Source: Hyphomicrobiales bacterium (lineage in GTDB: Bacteria; Pseudomonadota; Alphaproteobacteria; Rhizobiales; Rhizobiaceae). Taken from it: a DNA stretch of 64,000 nt. The stretch spans positions 48,822-112,821 of the forward strand of contig UCCS01000065.1 in NCBI GenBank assembly GCA_900470965.1, given 5' to 3'. The notes beneath the pieces are model-generated. The model was given only the letters and a program-made list of their open reading frames with translations, had not been told where the DNA came from and made no database searches. Shown here piece after piece: positions 7,922 through 16,142 of this stretch. Positions within the stretch are counted from its first letter, which is position 1; each line of letters starts with the position of its first letter. A program made the position numbers and the translations under genes.

Positions 7922-8317
7922 ATGAATGAGATTGTGACTGAAATCGCCAATCGTGTGGGCATTGCGCCTGATTTGGCTGAAAAGGCGCTCGGCATGATGC
8001 TCGGCTTCCTGCAGCGCGAAGCAGCCGACGGCCCGGTCGCCGAGATGATCGAAAAGATCCCCGGCGCCACCGAACTCGTCGCCCAGTTCAACGGCGAAGG
8101 ATCCAGCAGCGGCGGCGGTCTGCTCGGCGGCCTCATGAGTGCGCTCGGCGGTGGCGGCATTGTGGGCCTCGGCCAGCAGCTGATGAGCGAAGGCCTCGGC
8201 ATGAGCGAGATCACCTCGCTCGCCAAGGAAACCATCGCCATCGCCAAGGAACATGCCGGCGAAGAGGTGGTCGATCAGGTCGTCGCCTCTGTGCCCGGCC
8301 TTAGCCAGTTCGTCTAA
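7922..8317 (+). CDS. Small Gly-rich conserved hypothetical protein (DUF937/DUF2780-like)
   Basis: AGGAGGCAGACG precedes the ATG, giving a 131-aa protein. It has a helical N-terminal half (TEIANRVGIAPDLAEKALGM), a Gly/Ser linker at residues 60-83 (GSSSGGGLLGGLMSALGGGG) and a helical C-terminal half with two Val-rich turns. The pattern resembles DUF937/DUF2780 small proteins, which have no known function. There is no signal peptide. A palindrome lies just upstream and a strong terminator just downstream, so it is a single-gene transcription unit. Confidence 0.75.
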   Translation: MNEIVTEIANRVGIAPDLAEKALGMMLGFLQREAADGPVAEMIEKIPGATELVAQFNGEGSSSGGGLLGGLMSALGGGGIVGLGQQLMSEGLGMSEITSLAKETIAIAKEHAGEEVVDQVVASVPGLSQFV

Positions 8318-8337
8318 GACGACCCATCATTTCCACA

Positions 8338-8370
8338 AGCCCCCGGCACTGTCCGGGGGCTTTGTTTTTT
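8338..8370 (+). terminator. Strong intrinsic terminator
   Basis: AGCCCCCGG (8338-8346) pairs with CCGGGGGCT (8353-8361) across a 6-base loop, followed by TTGTTTTTT (8362-8370). It ends the transcript of the Gly-rich small protein. Confidence 0.92.
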
Positions 8371-8401
8371 AAGCATTTTCTCTTTTCTTTGTGTGTGTTC
8401 C

Positions 8402-9760
8402 ATGCCCGATAAGTCCCCGATCAAAGCATTGCTGCCCAAGTCAGGCGGCCATCAATTCGTGCTCTATGGCGATTCCTGCTCGGGCGTTGCCGGCGCCCTG
8501 CATGAGCGTACCTTCGCATCCGTGAATGCTGTCCTGCGCCGGCTTGAGCCCCAGCCGCAGTTCATCCTCTTTCCGGGCGATGAGATCATCGGCCTGACGG
8601 CGGATGAAGCATCGCTGCGCGCCCAGTGGCGGCACTGGTTCGATGTCGAGATGGCCTGGCTCGACCGAACGAACATTCCAATGTGGCACACGACCGGCAA
8701 TCACACGACCTATGACGAGATGAGCGAGGCGGTGTTCCGCGACACGCTTGGCCTTCCGGCAAACGGGCCGGCGGGGCAGGAGGGGCTGGCCTATTGGGTG
8801 CGCCGGGGCGATCTGCTCATGGTCTTCGTCCATACGCTCTGGACAGGTCTCGGCGGCGAAGGCCATGTCGAGACCGAGTGGCTGGAGGCGACGCTGAAGG
8901 CCCATGCCGACGCCCGCTACAAGCTGGTGCTTGGCCATCACCCGGTCTTTCCGATCAATGGCTATGCGGGCGCCTATCAGCGTGAGATCGGCCATGAATA
9001 TGCTGAGCGCTTCTGGGATATTCTCGTGGAGGCCGATGTCTTCGCCTATTGCTGCAGCCATATCCTGGCTTTCGATGTGCAGGCCCATCGCGGCGTGCTG
9101 CAGATATGCACGGCGGGGGCGGGAACCGCGCACAGAATGCCCGAGGGTGTCGAATATCTCCATTGCATCCAGGCAGCCCTCGATGAGGACGGCCTGCGCT
9201 ATCAGGTCCTCGATACCGAAGGCATTGCGCGCGAGCGCCTGCAATGGCCGCCCGTTCTTGCACGCGAGGATCAATGGCACAACCTTGCCCATGGCGTGAG
9301 TGACGCTCTCTGGTCGGGTCCGATGGACACGGACCGGATCGTCGAACTCCGTCTGAGCGGTCGGATGGCTTCGGACGCCTGCGCGTCCCAGCAGACCATC
9401 TTCTCGGCTTTCAGCGATGAAGGGTTGGCGCCTCTGTGGCTTGGCCTGCGCGGCAAGCAGCAGCAGTTGACGCTCATCCTCGGTCGCGATCCTGGTCGCA
9501 GCCCCTATTATTTCTTCGGTCCCGACCTGCCGCCGGGCAAGGAATTCGATCTCCACATCCTTCTCCATGCCTGCATGGGCCCAGGCGGCGTGCTCTGGCG
9601 CACGGAGGGTAGCAGGGCATGGTCCTCCTTCGAAGCGATCGCCTCGACAGGGCTTCAACGCCTTGTCTGGCCCGCCCGCTGGAGTGTGGGTCATGGCCAG
9701 AAAGGCGAGGGCGACCGGCCGTTCATGGGCGGGAGCCTGAGCCTGAGTATTGCAGGTTGA
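8402..9760 (+). CDS. Metallophosphoesterase (calcineurin-like)
   Basis: The 452-aa protein has a calcineurin-like phosphoesterase core. The ordered motifs are LYGDSCSG, FPGDEI, TGNHTTYDE and LGHHPVFP. The final motif, normally GHxH, reads CCSHILAF, so one metal ligand appears changed. The C-terminal 170 residues (after residue 280) are not part of the fold and are unassigned. No signal peptide is seen. A GTG three codons upstream is possible, but the ATG at 8402 is simpler. The substrate is unknown. The next gene, an RpiR regulator, follows after 81 bp. Confidence 0.82.
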   Translation: MPDKSPIKALLPKSGGHQFVLYGDSCSGVAGALHERTFASVNAVLRRLEPQPQFILFPGDEIIGLTADEASLRAQWRHWFDVEMAWLDRTNIPMWHTTGNHTTYDEMSEAVFRDTLGLPANGPAGQEGLAYWVRRGDLLMVFVHTLWTGLGGEGHVETEWLEATLKAHADARYKLVLGHHPVFPINGYAGAYQREIGHEYAERFWDILVEADVFAYCCSHILAFDVQAHRGVLQICTAGAGTAHRMPEGVEYLHCIQAALDEDGLRYQVLDTEGIARERLQWPPVLAREDQWHNLAHGVSDALWSGPMDTDRIVELRLSGRMASDACASQQTIFSAFSDEGLAPLWLGLRGKQQQLTLILGRDPGRSPYYFFGPDLPPGKEFDLHILLHACMGPGGVLWRTEGSRAWSSFEAIASTGLQRLVWPARWSVGHGQKGEGDRPFMGGSLSLSIAG

Positions 9761-9841
9761 AAAACGCCTGATCGGTTTCTTGTTTCGCTATGCACCAAAG
9801 TCGGTTATTCGGCCTTCTGAATATCATCTAGGGAAGGGCGG

Positions 9842-10720
9842 ATGAACGGAAGCGATCGATCGTCATCGGTGCTCAGAGAGCATTTCGAAGAGCACAGAAC
9901 CAAGCTCAGCCGGTCGGAACTGGCAGTAGCAGAGCATCTGGTGAAGATGCCGATTGATGTGCTGATTTTCCGCAGCGCCGAGGAGATCGCCGCCGAAACC
10001 GGCACCAGCGATGCGACCGTTATCCGGACGGCCAAGCGCCTCGGCTTTTCCGGCCTGCCGGAGCTGAAGCGGGTATCGGGCCGCGTCATGGCGCGCACCA
10101 TTTCCACCAGCGAGCGTCTGGAACAGCGTTTCCGCGCCACCGGCGATGATCTGGAAAAGGTTGCGACGCAGATGTTTGCGACCGCCCGTGAGGTGCTGAC
10201 CTCCACCGAGGAGCAGATGGATGGCGCGATGCTCGCCGCCGCCATCTCGCTCGTCGAAGAGGCCGATACCGTCTGGTGCATCGGCATGGGCACAGCCGAG
10301 GTCGAGGCGCGCCATTGTTCGATTGCGCTTAGTCGCGCCGGCGTGCGCACCCGCTGTTCCGGCGCCTCGGGTTTTACGCTTGCCAATGAGCTGATCGATC
10401 TGCGTCCCGCCGACGTCATCGTCATGTTCCATGCCGTACGTGAGACCGCCGAATTCAAGCTCATCGTCCGGCAGCTCCGGGATATCGGCTGCAAGGTCAT
10501 TCTGGTTTGCGGTGTGCAGCTGCGCGCCAATTATGTCGATAAGGTCTCGGCCATTTTGACCTGCATCGGTTCGCCCTCGAAGCTGGCAAGCTGGAGCATC
10601 GGCGCCATCGTTGTGGCCGATCTGCTTGCCTATGGCGTTGCGGTCCGTAACCAGCAGCAGGCGACGGATGCCAAGAAGCGTCTCGCCGACCTGCGCGACC
10701 AGGCGCTGCGCAACGACTGA
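9842..10720 (+). CDS. RpiR/MurR family transcriptional regulator
   Basis: The 292-aa protein has an N-terminal RpiR helix-turn-helix (residues 15-90: ELAVAEHLVKMPIDVLIFRS, AEEIAAETGTSDATVIRTAK) and a C-terminal SIS domain (about 125-260) that binds phosphosugars in this family, with VWCIGMGTAEVEAR and DVIVMFHAVRET. RpiR proteins usually regulate sugar catabolism. GAAGGGCGG precedes the ATG. No sugar operon is adjacent; downstream is a TonB-dependent receptor behind a 349-bp structured region, so its target is not obvious. Confidence 0.9.
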   Translation: MNGSDRSSSVLREHFEEHRTKLSRSELAVAEHLVKMPIDVLIFRSAEEIAAETGTSDATVIRTAKRLGFSGLPELKRVSGRVMARTISTSERLEQRFRATGDDLEKVATQMFATAREVLTSTEEQMDGAMLAAAISLVEEADTVWCIGMGTAEVEARHCSIALSRAGVRTRCSGASGFTLANELIDLRPADVIVMFHAVRETAEFKLIVRQLRDIGCKVILVCGVQLRANYVDKVSAILTCIGSPSKLASWSIGAIVVADLLAYGVAVRNQQQATDAKKRLADLRDQALRND

Positions 10721-10736
10721 CCTCCACGGCAATATC

Positions 10737-10799
10737 TTTGCAATTTCATCCGCATGAAAATAAACATGAGAAATTAAGTTATGTTTATTGAAATGCAAA
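10737..10799. promoter_or_regulatory. Nested inverted repeats in AT-rich region before the TonB receptor
   Basis: The outer arms are TTTGCAATTTCA (10737-10748) and TGAAATGCAAA (10789-10799). The inner arms AATAAACAT (10759-10767) and ATGTTTATT (10781-10789) are perfect. The stretch is AT-rich against a GC-rich background, so it may be a promoter with operators or a structured leader. It does not match the Irr or RirA boxes I know. Confidence 0.5.
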
Positions 10800-10814
10800 C
10801 TACAATATTGTAGT
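10799..10814. promoter_or_regulatory. Perfect 16-bp palindrome before the TonB receptor
   Basis: ACTACAATATTGTAGT reads the same on both strands. It directly follows the nested repeats and lies 255 bp upstream of the receptor start. It is an operator candidate for the adjacent RpiR or a metal regulator; the protein is unknown. Confidence 0.5.
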
Positions 10815-10992
10815 CACCACGACATGACGCCGTGCAGCAGCGGCGTTGACTGTCGGGGTTATTTGCATGACGCGCCTGTTTCATCGCAGCAAGACGGCTG
10901 AAGTCCGTCCCTTCTCCCATAAGACCGTGCCCAGACGCCGATACCGGCGTAACGGCTGATATAGTCAGATAATCATTCAACAAAAACAGTCT

Positions 10993-11025
10993 CTTGCACC
11001 GGAATGCCTAGGCATTTCCGGCAAG
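10993..11025 (+). promoter_or_regulatory. Stable hairpin in the leader of the TonB receptor
   Basis: CTTGCACCGGAA (10993-11004) pairs with TTTCCGGCAAG (11015-11025) around the palindrome TGCCTAGGCA, with one bulge. It sits 45 bp before the receptor start and has no T-tract, so it may affect translation or RNA stability. Confidence 0.45.
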
Positions 11026-11069
11026 GTTCCCTGTTGCCCGAATTTCTCGAACGCCTACGGAAAACTCCC

Positions 11070-13238
11070 ATGATTGCCCCCAAACTCCAAGGAAAGCAGC
11101 TCGCTCTCACCGTCGCCCTTCTGGCATCCGCCACATCGGCACTGGCACAGGAAGCAGCCAACGGCACCGTCACTCAGCTCGAAACGATCAAGATCACCGG
11201 CAACTGGCTGGAAGAGCCGAACGAGGAGAAGGTGCTGAAACATCCCGGCGCCCGCACGATCCTCGATCGCCAACAGTTCGAAGAGCGCGGCGCGCAGGAT
11301 ATCCGCGATGCGTTGAACCAGATCCCCGGCGTCCAGGTGCAGGAAGCCAATGGTACCGGCGGCAGCGATGTGTCGCTTAACCTCGGCGTGCGCGGTCTGA
11401 CCTCGCGCCTGTCGCCACGCTCCACCGTATTGATGGACGGCATCCCGCTGGCTTACGCGCCCTATGGCCAGCCGCAGCTTTCGCTCTTTCCGCTGACGCT
11501 CGGAAATGTCGAAACGATCGACGTCGTGCGCGGCGCCGGCTCCGTACGCTACGGACCGCAGAATGTCGGCGGCATTATCAACTTCGTCACCCGTCCGATC
11601 CCGGAGGATTTCACCGCTCGCTTCTCCTCGGGCGCGGAGATCGCCGGCAACAACGGCCACGTCAAGGCGACGCCGAATTTCCTGATCGGCGGTACCAATG
11701 TTGACGGCCTTGGTGCGGCCATCCTCTATTCCGGAATCCACGGCGAAGGCTATCGTGACGCCAACGACCGCACCGATATCGACGATATCATTGCCAAGGG
11801 CGCTTACGAGTTTTCGGATACGGACAAGCTCGGCATCCAGTTCCATCACTATGAGGGCGAGGGCAAGATGCCCGGCGGCCTGACGAGCGCCGAATATGAG
11901 GCCGATCCCTACCAGTCGACACGCCGCTACGACGATTTCAGCGGTCGCCGCAACGATATCTCGCTGCGCTACCAGCATGACGATGGCGACAACAATTTCG
12001 AAGTGCTGACCTACTACGTGGATTCCTTCCGCGGCAGCCATGTGGAGCAGCAGGGCACAGGCGCCAGCGCCGGCCTCTATCGCCTGACGTCTGCTCCGCG
12101 CAGCTACAGCTATTTCGGCATCGAGCCGCGCTATTCCCGCCTGATCGAGCTCGGCGGCATTACCCAGGAGGTGACCGTCGGCTATCGGTATCTCTGGGAA
12201 GAAAGCTCGGAAGTCGCGTCCCGCACGGCTTTCTACAACAGAGCCTCCGGCATCGATCCGACCACGCGTAGCTCGCCCACCTACCAGACGAGCGATGGCG
12301 GCACGATTGCCCATGCTTTCTACATCGACGACAAGATCGAGATCGGCGACTGGACCATCACACCGGGCATTCGCTACGAGATGATCAGCACGCACAACGA
12401 TGTCGTGAATTTCGGCACCAGTGGTGCGGTCACCAGCTCGCTCTCTCCCTCGGTCGAGGCGAACGAAGCCCTGCCGACATTGTCGGCTTCCTACCGGCTC
12501 AGCAATGAGTTGACCGTCTTCGGCAATGTCGGCGTCTCCTTCGGCCCGCAGCAATACAGCCAACTCGCATCCACCACGGATGGCCTGCATCCCGAGAAGG
12601 CGACGACCTACGAAATCGGCCTGCACTATGAGGGCGATAACTGGAACGCTGAGCTGACTGCCTTCAATATCGACTTCGACAAGGAACTCTATCTCGGCCG
12701 CACCATCGTCGGCGAGGGCATCTGGACAGATCTCGGCGCCACCCGCCACCGCGGCATCGAATCCGCCATCAACTACGATATCGGCGATGTCGTGCCCGCA
12801 CTCGACGGCCTGTCGCTGTCGGCAAGCTACACCTACACCGAGGCGACCTATGAAGCCGGCGCCTTCGAAGGCCGCGACCTGCCGTTCTATTCGCGTCAGG
12901 TCGCCTCGCTCGGCGCGCGCTACCGCTACGATGACTGGATCTTCAATGCCGACCTGCAGGCCCAGTCAAAGCAGCATTCGCCGGGATCTGCCGATGCCGG
13001 CGCGACCTATGTGACGGAAGAGGATGCGACAGGCCGCCTCGGCGATATTCCGGGCTACGGCACCGTCAACCTGCGCGTCGCCTATCAGCCGGAAGACAAG
13101 AAGAATGCCCCGCAATTTGCCTTCGGCGTGAAGAACCTGTTCGACAAGGAGTATTTCACCCGCTCGACGGACAATAATGGCGGCAAGTTCGTGGGCCAGC
13201 CGCGCACATTCTTCGTCAACGCATCGATCGCCTTTTAA
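11070..13238 (+). CDS. TonB-dependent outer-membrane receptor, FecA-like
   Basis: The start at 11070 puts a signal peptide at the N-terminus (LALTVALLASATSALAQEA). The mature protein has a TonB-box-like ETIKITG, a plug domain (about residues 50-165: IRDALNQIPGVQVQEANG, VLMDGIPLAYAPYGQP, VRGAGSVRYGPQNVGGIINF) and a 22-strand barrel ending in FFVNASIAF with C-terminal Phe. The 722-aa length is normal. The plug resembles the Fe(III)-dicitrate receptor group (FecA-like), but siderophore specificity cannot be read. No FecI/FecR genes, ABC transporter or TonB genes lie beside it. Regulation probably acts through the structured upstream region. Confidence 0.9.
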   Translation: MIAPKLQGKQLALTVALLASATSALAQEAANGTVTQLETIKITGNWLEEPNEEKVLKHPGARTILDRQQFEERGAQDIRDALNQIPGVQVQEANGTGGSDVSLNLGVRGLTSRLSPRSTVLMDGIPLAYAPYGQPQLSLFPLTLGNVETIDVVRGAGSVRYGPQNVGGIINFVTRPIPEDFTARFSSGAEIAGNNGHVKATPNFLIGGTNVDGLGAAILYSGIHGEGYRDANDRTDIDDIIAKGAYEFSDTDKLGIQFHHYEGEGKMPGGLTSAEYEADPYQSTRRYDDFSGRRNDISLRYQHDDGDNNFEVLTYYVDSFRGSHVEQQGTGASAGLYRLTSAPRSYSYFGIEPRYSRLIELGGITQEVTVGYRYLWEESSEVASRTAFYNRASGIDPTTRSSPTYQTSDGGTIAHAFYIDDKIEIGDWTITPGIRYEMISTHNDVVNFGTSGAVTSSLSPSVEANEALPTLSASYRLSNELTVFGNVGVSFGPQQYSQLASTTDGLHPEKATTYEIGLHYEGDNWNAELTAFNIDFDKELYLGRTIVGEGIWTDLGATRHRGIESAINYDIGDVVPALDGLSLSASYTYTEATYEAGAFEGRDLPFYSRQVASLGARYRYDDWIFNADLQAQSKQHSPGSADAGATYVTEEDATGRLGDIPGYGTVNLRVAYQPEDKKNAPQFAFGVKNLFDKEYFTRSTDNNGGKFVGQPRTFFVNASIAF

Positions 13239-13339
13239 AAGCATGTCGCGCAAAAGTGTGCAGCGGTTTTGCTGCAACGACATGCGAAAACAAGAGCCTA
13301 AAGCGTGGCAAGCGAATCTGAAAGATCGCGACATGCTTT
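13238..13339. repeat. RIME-like intergenic repeat, full length, after the TonB receptor
   Basis: Terminal arms AAAGCATGTCGCG (13238-13250) and CGCGACATGCTTT (13327-13339) are perfect 13-bp inverted repeats. The core CAAAAGTGTGCAGCGGTTTT and the inner GACATGCGAAAAC match the copy at 6035-6137. It begins at the receptor stop codon. Confidence 0.85.
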
Positions 13340-13353
13340 AAGGGCCTGATCAA

Positions 13354-13370
13354 TCCATCCGTCGGATGGA
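13354..13370. promoter_or_regulatory. 17-bp palindrome upstream of a small secreted protein
   Basis: TCCATCCG-T-CGGATGGA has perfect 8-bp arms. It sits about 120 bp before the start of the 97-aa secreted protein, in the likely promoter region. The binding protein is unknown. Confidence 0.4.
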
Positions 13371-13490
13371 AATTCGCACTGACCTTTCCTAGATTAAAAG
13401 GTGCCGGATTTTTCACCGACGGCCGGATCGGCTGGAACGATGGATACCCAAATCCCGTTTCATATCGGCCAGATAAGAAGGAATATGGTC

Positions 13491-13784
13491 ATGCGTACGG
13501 TCATTGCAGCAGCCTCGATCATTCTTCTCGGGTTCGCCGCTCCGGCCTTCTCCCAGGCCCTCGGTGATATGGACTATTCCGGACGCTTCGGCGGCATGCC
13601 GCCCGGCACGGTGCCGGACGCGGAATCAAGTAATGCTTTTTCGATTCCGCTCGATCCCGTCGAGAGCGACAATATCACAGTCGTTATTCCGTCCGACCGG
13701 ACGGCTTGCCCGCGGCCCGGCACGAGCGCCTATCGCACGGCCGAGCGTGACGGCACGCTGGCTACCGCCTGCCGCCGACGGTAA
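13491..13784 (+). CDS. Small secreted hypothetical protein
   Basis: The ATG at 13491 follows AAGAAGGAATATGGTC. The 97-aa product has a signal peptide (TVIAAASIILLGFAAPAFS, likely cut before QALGDMDY). The mature part of about 75 residues is acidic, with GMPPGTVPDAESSNAFSIPL and two Cys near the C-terminus (RTACPRPG and LATACRRR) that could form a disulfide. I do not recognise the family. It lies between a RIME-like repeat and the convergent zwf gene. Confidence 0.65.
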   Translation: MRTVIAAASIILLGFAAPAFSQALGDMDYSGRFGGMPPGTVPDAESSNAFSIPLDPVESDNITVVIPSDRTACPRPGTSAYRTAERDGTLATACRRR

Positions 13785-13807
13785 GTTAAATTCCAGTGCA
13801 GGAACGG

Positions 13808-15316
13808 CTATTTGCCGTTCTTGTGCAGGATCACGCCAAGCTCATGCCACTCACGCCCGTCTCGCTGGATAAGCTCGTCGGCGCAGGCCGGTCCCATGCT
13901 GCCGGGTGCGTAAGGGTCCGGCACGCTCTGATCTTTCGCCCACTCATCCAGGAACGGCTGTACCGCCGCCCAGCCGGCCTCGATGCCGTCGGCGCGCTGA
14001 AATAGCGTCTGGTCGCCGATGAAGAGGTCGTAGAGTAGCGATTCATAACCTGTCGTCTTGCCGATATCGAATTTGTCGGCATAGCGGAAATCCAGCGAAA
14101 CCGGCACGGTGTCGACGGATTGTCCCGGCGACTTGATGGAAATCTCCATGCTCATGCCCTCATCGGGCTGCACCTGGATGACGAGCCTGTTCGGCGGCAG
14201 ACGGCGGTTGACCTCGGTTTCGCGGAACTGCGCGAAAGGAACTGGCTGGAAGGTAATGACGATTTCCGTATCGCGTGCCGTCATCGCCTTGCCGGTGCGC
14301 AGATAGAAGGGAACGCCGGCCCAGCGCCAGGTATCGGCGTAGAGCTTCAGCGCCACATAGGTCTCGGTCTTGCTGGCGGGCGAAATATCCTTTGTATCGC
14401 GATAAGCGGGCAAGTCGGTACCGTTGAGCGGACCGGCGGTATAGGCCCCGCGTACGCCATTCGCCTTTGCTTCCTCCGGCGTGTAGATGCGCAGAGCCTT
14501 CAGCACCTTGCTCTTCTCGTTACGGATCGCCTCGGCGTCGAAACTGTTCGGCGGCTCCATGGCGATCATTGCCAGAAGCTGGAAGAGATGGTTGGGGATC
14601 ATGTCGCGCAACGCGCCGGTCGCGTCGTAGAACTTCCCGCGCATACCGACATCGACGATCTCCGAGGCGGTGATCTGTACGTGGTCGATATAGCGATTGT
14701 TCCACAGCGACTCGATCATCATGTTGGCGAAGCGCGCCGTCATCAGGTTCTGCACTGTTTCCTTGCCGAGGAAATGGTCGAGCCGGTAGACTTGGCTTTC
14801 CTCCACGCGGGCGAGGATGCGTGCATTCAAGGCGCGGGCCGAGGCGAGATCGGTGCCGAAGGGCTTCTCGATCGCAACACGACGGAAGCAACCGCCGCTT
14901 TCGTCCATCAGTCCGAGATCCGCAAGTTTCTCGACGATCGGCCCGAAGAAGCTTGGCGGCACGGCGAGATAGAAGGCTGCATTGCAGGTCGTGCCAAGGC
15001 GCTTGCCGATTTCGAGGAAGATATCATCCTTGGTGAAATCGCCCTGCAGATAGGAGATCCGTGACCGCAGGCTCTCCCAGACCTCGTCCTTGCCAGTTAC
15101 TTCCTCGCCATCGAGATGGGTGAGGAAAGCGTCCAGCCGCTGGCGCAGGAATTCATCGTCACCAGGCTCGATGCCGACGCCGAGGATGTTCAGGTCCCCG
15201 CCGACGAGATGGCTGCGGGTGAGATTGATGATGGCCGGAACCAGCAATCGCCGTGTCAGATCGCCGGTGGCGCCGAAGATGACGAGAGTGACGGGCGGGG
15301 TGGGGTGAGCGTCCAT
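13808..15316 (-). CDS. zwf: Glucose-6-phosphate 1-dehydrogenase
   Basis: The enzyme oxidises glucose-6-phosphate to 6-phosphogluconolactone with NAD(P)+, feeding the Entner-Doudoroff and pentose-phosphate routes. The N-terminus has the dinucleotide-binding motif VIFGATGDLTRRLL; EKPFGTDL and the catalytic-site motif YRLDHFLGKETVQNL follow. The start at 15316 has GGAG at a good distance (GGAGATGACACGC-ATG); ATG 15325 is too close to it. The 502-aa length is normal. It is an orphan: rhizobia normally carry zwf with pgl and edd, and neither is here, so this may be a second copy. It diverges from a LysE-type gene across an SAH-type operator. Confidence 0.93.
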   Translation of the reverse strand: MDAHPTPPVTLVIFGATGDLTRRLLVPAIINLTRSHLVGGDLNILGVGIEPGDDEFLRQRLDAFLTHLDGEEVTGKDEVWESLRSRISYLQGDFTKDDIFLEIGKRLGTTCNAAFYLAVPPSFFGPIVEKLADLGLMDESGGCFRRVAIEKPFGTDLASARALNARILARVEESQVYRLDHFLGKETVQNLMTARFANMMIESLWNNRYIDHVQITASEIVDVGMRGKFYDATGALRDMIPNHLFQLLAMIAMEPPNSFDAEAIRNEKSKVLKALRIYTPEEAKANGVRGAYTAGPLNGTDLPAYRDTKDISPASKTETYVALKLYADTWRWAGVPFYLRTGKAMTARDTEIVITFQPVPFAQFRETEVNRRLPPNRLVIQVQPDEGMSMEISIKSPGQSVDTVPVSLDFRYADKFDIGKTTGYESLLYDLFIGDQTLFQRADGIEAGWAAVQPFLDEWAKDQSVPDPYAPGSMGPACADELIQRDGREWHELGVILHKNGK

Positions 15317-15431
15317 GCGTGTCATCTCCAGCTTAATTCTCCCGGCCGAATATAAAGCGCTCCGGTTCTGCCGCAAGCACCTTGCAGCCCAAGAATAACA
15401 AGCGTTTGACACAGCGCTAGAAATATATAAA

Positions 15432-15453
15432 GACATAAAGATATCGTTATGTC
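15432..15453. promoter_or_regulatory. SahR-like operator upstream of a LysE-type exporter
   Basis: The 22 bases from 15432 form an inverted repeat with 10 of 11 pairs matching (arms GACATAA and TTATGTC around AGATATCG). The layout ACATAAAGATATC resembles methionine-cycle SahR sites of Rhizobiales as I remember them. It is 13 bp before the LysE-type start and 116 bp from the zwf start. Confidence 0.5.
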
Positions 15454-15465
15454 ATTGGGTGGTCC

Positions 15466-16083
15466 ATGATCGATCTTGTCAGCGCCGGCTTCTTCCTCAT
15501 GGCTGCTCTTGCCCTTCTCGGTTCGCCCGGTCCCGCCATCGCTGCGCTCCTGGCAATCGGCCGCCTCCATGGTATGGCGACCGGCCTGCGTTTTTATGTC
15601 GGGCTGCAGATCGGCCTGGCAATTGCAGCCGCCGCGGCGGCAGCCGGCCTTCTGTCGTTGATCGAGGCAATCCCGCTGGCGATGATGGTGATGACGGTTG
15701 CTGCCACCGTCTACCTCGTCTGGCTGTCCTGGAAGATCGCATCGGCGCCAGTCGGTGCAGATCTCTCCGCCGCACGGCGGCAAGCCTCGCCAACCATCGC
15801 CGGCGGTGTCGTGCTAGGCCTCACCAATCCCAAGGCCTATATCGCCTTCGCCTCGCTTTTTGCCGCTTACCGGCTTTCGCAGGATGGCGCGCTGGACATG
15901 CAGGCCAAATGGGCGCTCTGCGTCCTCATCATGATCGTGGTCGATATTTTCTGGCTGTGGCTGGGCGTCGTTTTGGGCAAGGTGAAGCTGGAGCCATCGA
16001 GGGAGCGAGCGCTCAACATCTGCTTTGGCCTCGTCATTCTCGCGACTGCGATACTGTCGCTGATCGAGCTTGTCGGCGCCTGA
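15466..16083 (+). CDS. LysE/RhtB family amino-acid exporter
   Basis: The 205-aa integral membrane protein has about six membrane segments. The family motif GSPGPAIAALLAIGR is near the N-terminus, and GLTNPKAYIAFASL follows the central cytoplasmic loop. Family members export amino acids such as lysine, homoserine, threonine or homoserine lactones. An SAH-type operator just upstream would fit a role in sulfur-amino-acid export, but that is an inference. The gene ends in a good terminator (16092-16127) and is monocistronic. Confidence 0.85.
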   Translation: MIDLVSAGFFLMAALALLGSPGPAIAALLAIGRLHGMATGLRFYVGLQIGLAIAAAAAAAGLLSLIEAIPLAMMVMTVAATVYLVWLSWKIASAPVGADLSAARRQASPTIAGGVVLGLTNPKAYIAFASLFAAYRLSQDGALDMQAKWALCVLIMIVVDIFWLWLGVVLGKVKLEPSRERALNICFGLVILATAILSLIELVGA

Positions 16084-16091
16084 AACGATAT

Positions 16092-16127
16092 GGCCATTGC
16101 CGAAGGTCTTTCCGCAATGGCCGTTTT
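16092..16127 (+). terminator. Intrinsic terminator of the LysE-type gene
   Basis: GGCCATTGC (16092-16100) pairs with GCAATGGCC (16114-16122), followed by GTTTT. It lies nine bases after the stop codon. Confidence 0.8.
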
Positions 16128-16142
16128 AAGATGATGGATAAC

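Noticed and set aside
10721..11069. Cobalamin or other riboswitch before the TonB receptor
   Set aside because: The conserved B12-box elements could not be found; only dyads and a hairpin are present.
11055..12749. 564-aa open frame on the minus strand
   Set aside because: Antisense to the TonB receptor, which has a signal peptide, plug and barrel end. Shadow frame.
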